Source: Ferrimicrobium sp. (GTDB lineage: Bacteria; Actinomycetota; Acidimicrobiia; Acidimicrobiales; Acidimicrobiaceae). From it: DNA of 64,000 nucleotides. Positions 63,895-64,000 of this stretch are shown piece by piece (the first letter of the stretch is position 1; the number at the start of each line of letters is the position of its first letter). A program made the translations under genes and the position numbers. The DNA is taken from positions 124,001-188,000 of the forward strand of contig NZ_DAHXOI010000001.1 in assembly GCF_027364955.1 (NCBI RefSeq), in the 5' to 3' direction. The notes beneath the pieces are model-generated. The model worked only from the letters and a program-made list of their open reading frames with translations, ran no database searches and was not told where the DNA came from.

Positions 63895-64000
63895 ATGACC
63901 AAGTTCATGCATCATCAGACAACGACACCAACCAAGACGGTCGATGTCACCAATATCGAGGAGCCACGAGCGGCTCGTTGGCTCTTTGCCAGCAAGGCCG
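63895..64000 (+). CDS. Start of an unidentified gene
   Basis: Begins MTKFMHHQTTTPTKTVDVTN with AAGGAG five to ten bases upstream and runs off the window after 35 codons. Near the end IEEPRAARWLFASKA suggests that a membrane domain follows, as in DoxX/DoxD-type proteins, but too little is seen for a call. It starts 126 bp after arcC. Confidence 0.6.
   Translation, partial: MTKFMHHQTTTPTKTVDVTNIEEPRAARWLFASKA

Overview
The window looks like a chromosomal segment of an acidophilic actinobacterium, most likely of the Acidimicrobiia (Ferrimicrobium/Acidithrix/Acidimicrobium-like). This is an inference from moderate GC, frequent GTG and TTG starts with strong Shine-Dalgarno sites, a split b6-type cytochrome, a plasma-membrane-type H+-ATPase, an arginine deiminase operon, a CimA-type isoleucine route, and both tRNA-Gln and a GluRS close together. 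No rRNA or taxonomically decisive marker is present.

Layout. 1-13129 is amino-acid biosynthesis: the 3' end of an NDH-2 gene, a minus-strand leuB-ilvE-cimA-orf operon, greA, leuC-leuD, divergent serC and a class I aminotransferase, serA and leuA. Together these cover leucine, threonine-independent isoleucine and serine synthesis. 13130-19086 is an accessory block between leuA and tRNA-Gln. It holds a minus-strand cluster of exported proteins (two with a duplicated promoter/signal-peptide cassette, one YVTN propeller protein), a decayed csrA-like gene and a transposase remnant.

19087-27738 carries tRNA-Gln, gltX, beta-oxidation genes (3-hydroxyacyl-CoA dehydrogenase, two acyl-CoA dehydrogenases) and a 1200-residue globin-GAF-GGDEF-EAL protein. 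27933-32053 is a near-perfect tandem duplication of a two-gene cytochrome b unit, followed by tRNA-Glu. 32623-39517 holds an MFS transporter, a PPOX-type flavoprotein, an aminotransferase class IV, an orphan XdhC protein, an AidB-like acyl-CoA dehydrogenase and a gamma-glutamyltransferase.

39783-47797 is an amine/GABA catabolic region: alanine dehydrogenase, FAD amine oxidase, GabT, aminobutyraldehyde dehydrogenase, an Lrp-type regulator and a putrescine-type aminotransferase. It would take putrescine to succinate semialdehyde. 47904-50060 is an isolated MobF relaxase. 50109-54270 holds an acyl-CoA carboxylase carboxyltransferase, an FAD oxidoreductase, a YbhN-type membrane protein and a lipoprotein. 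54416-63768 looks like acid and energy stress functions: H+-ATPase, UspA, DUF1269 protein, then arginine permease-arcA-arcB-arcC. The window ends inside another gene.

Strongest points for a second look: the duplicated cytochrome unit with one sharply divergent patch; the exported-protein cluster with frameshift and poly-G tract in paralogous signal peptides; the csrA-like gene broken by one base; the lone relaxase; and the cimA gene that has no ATG, GTG or TTG start in the right place.
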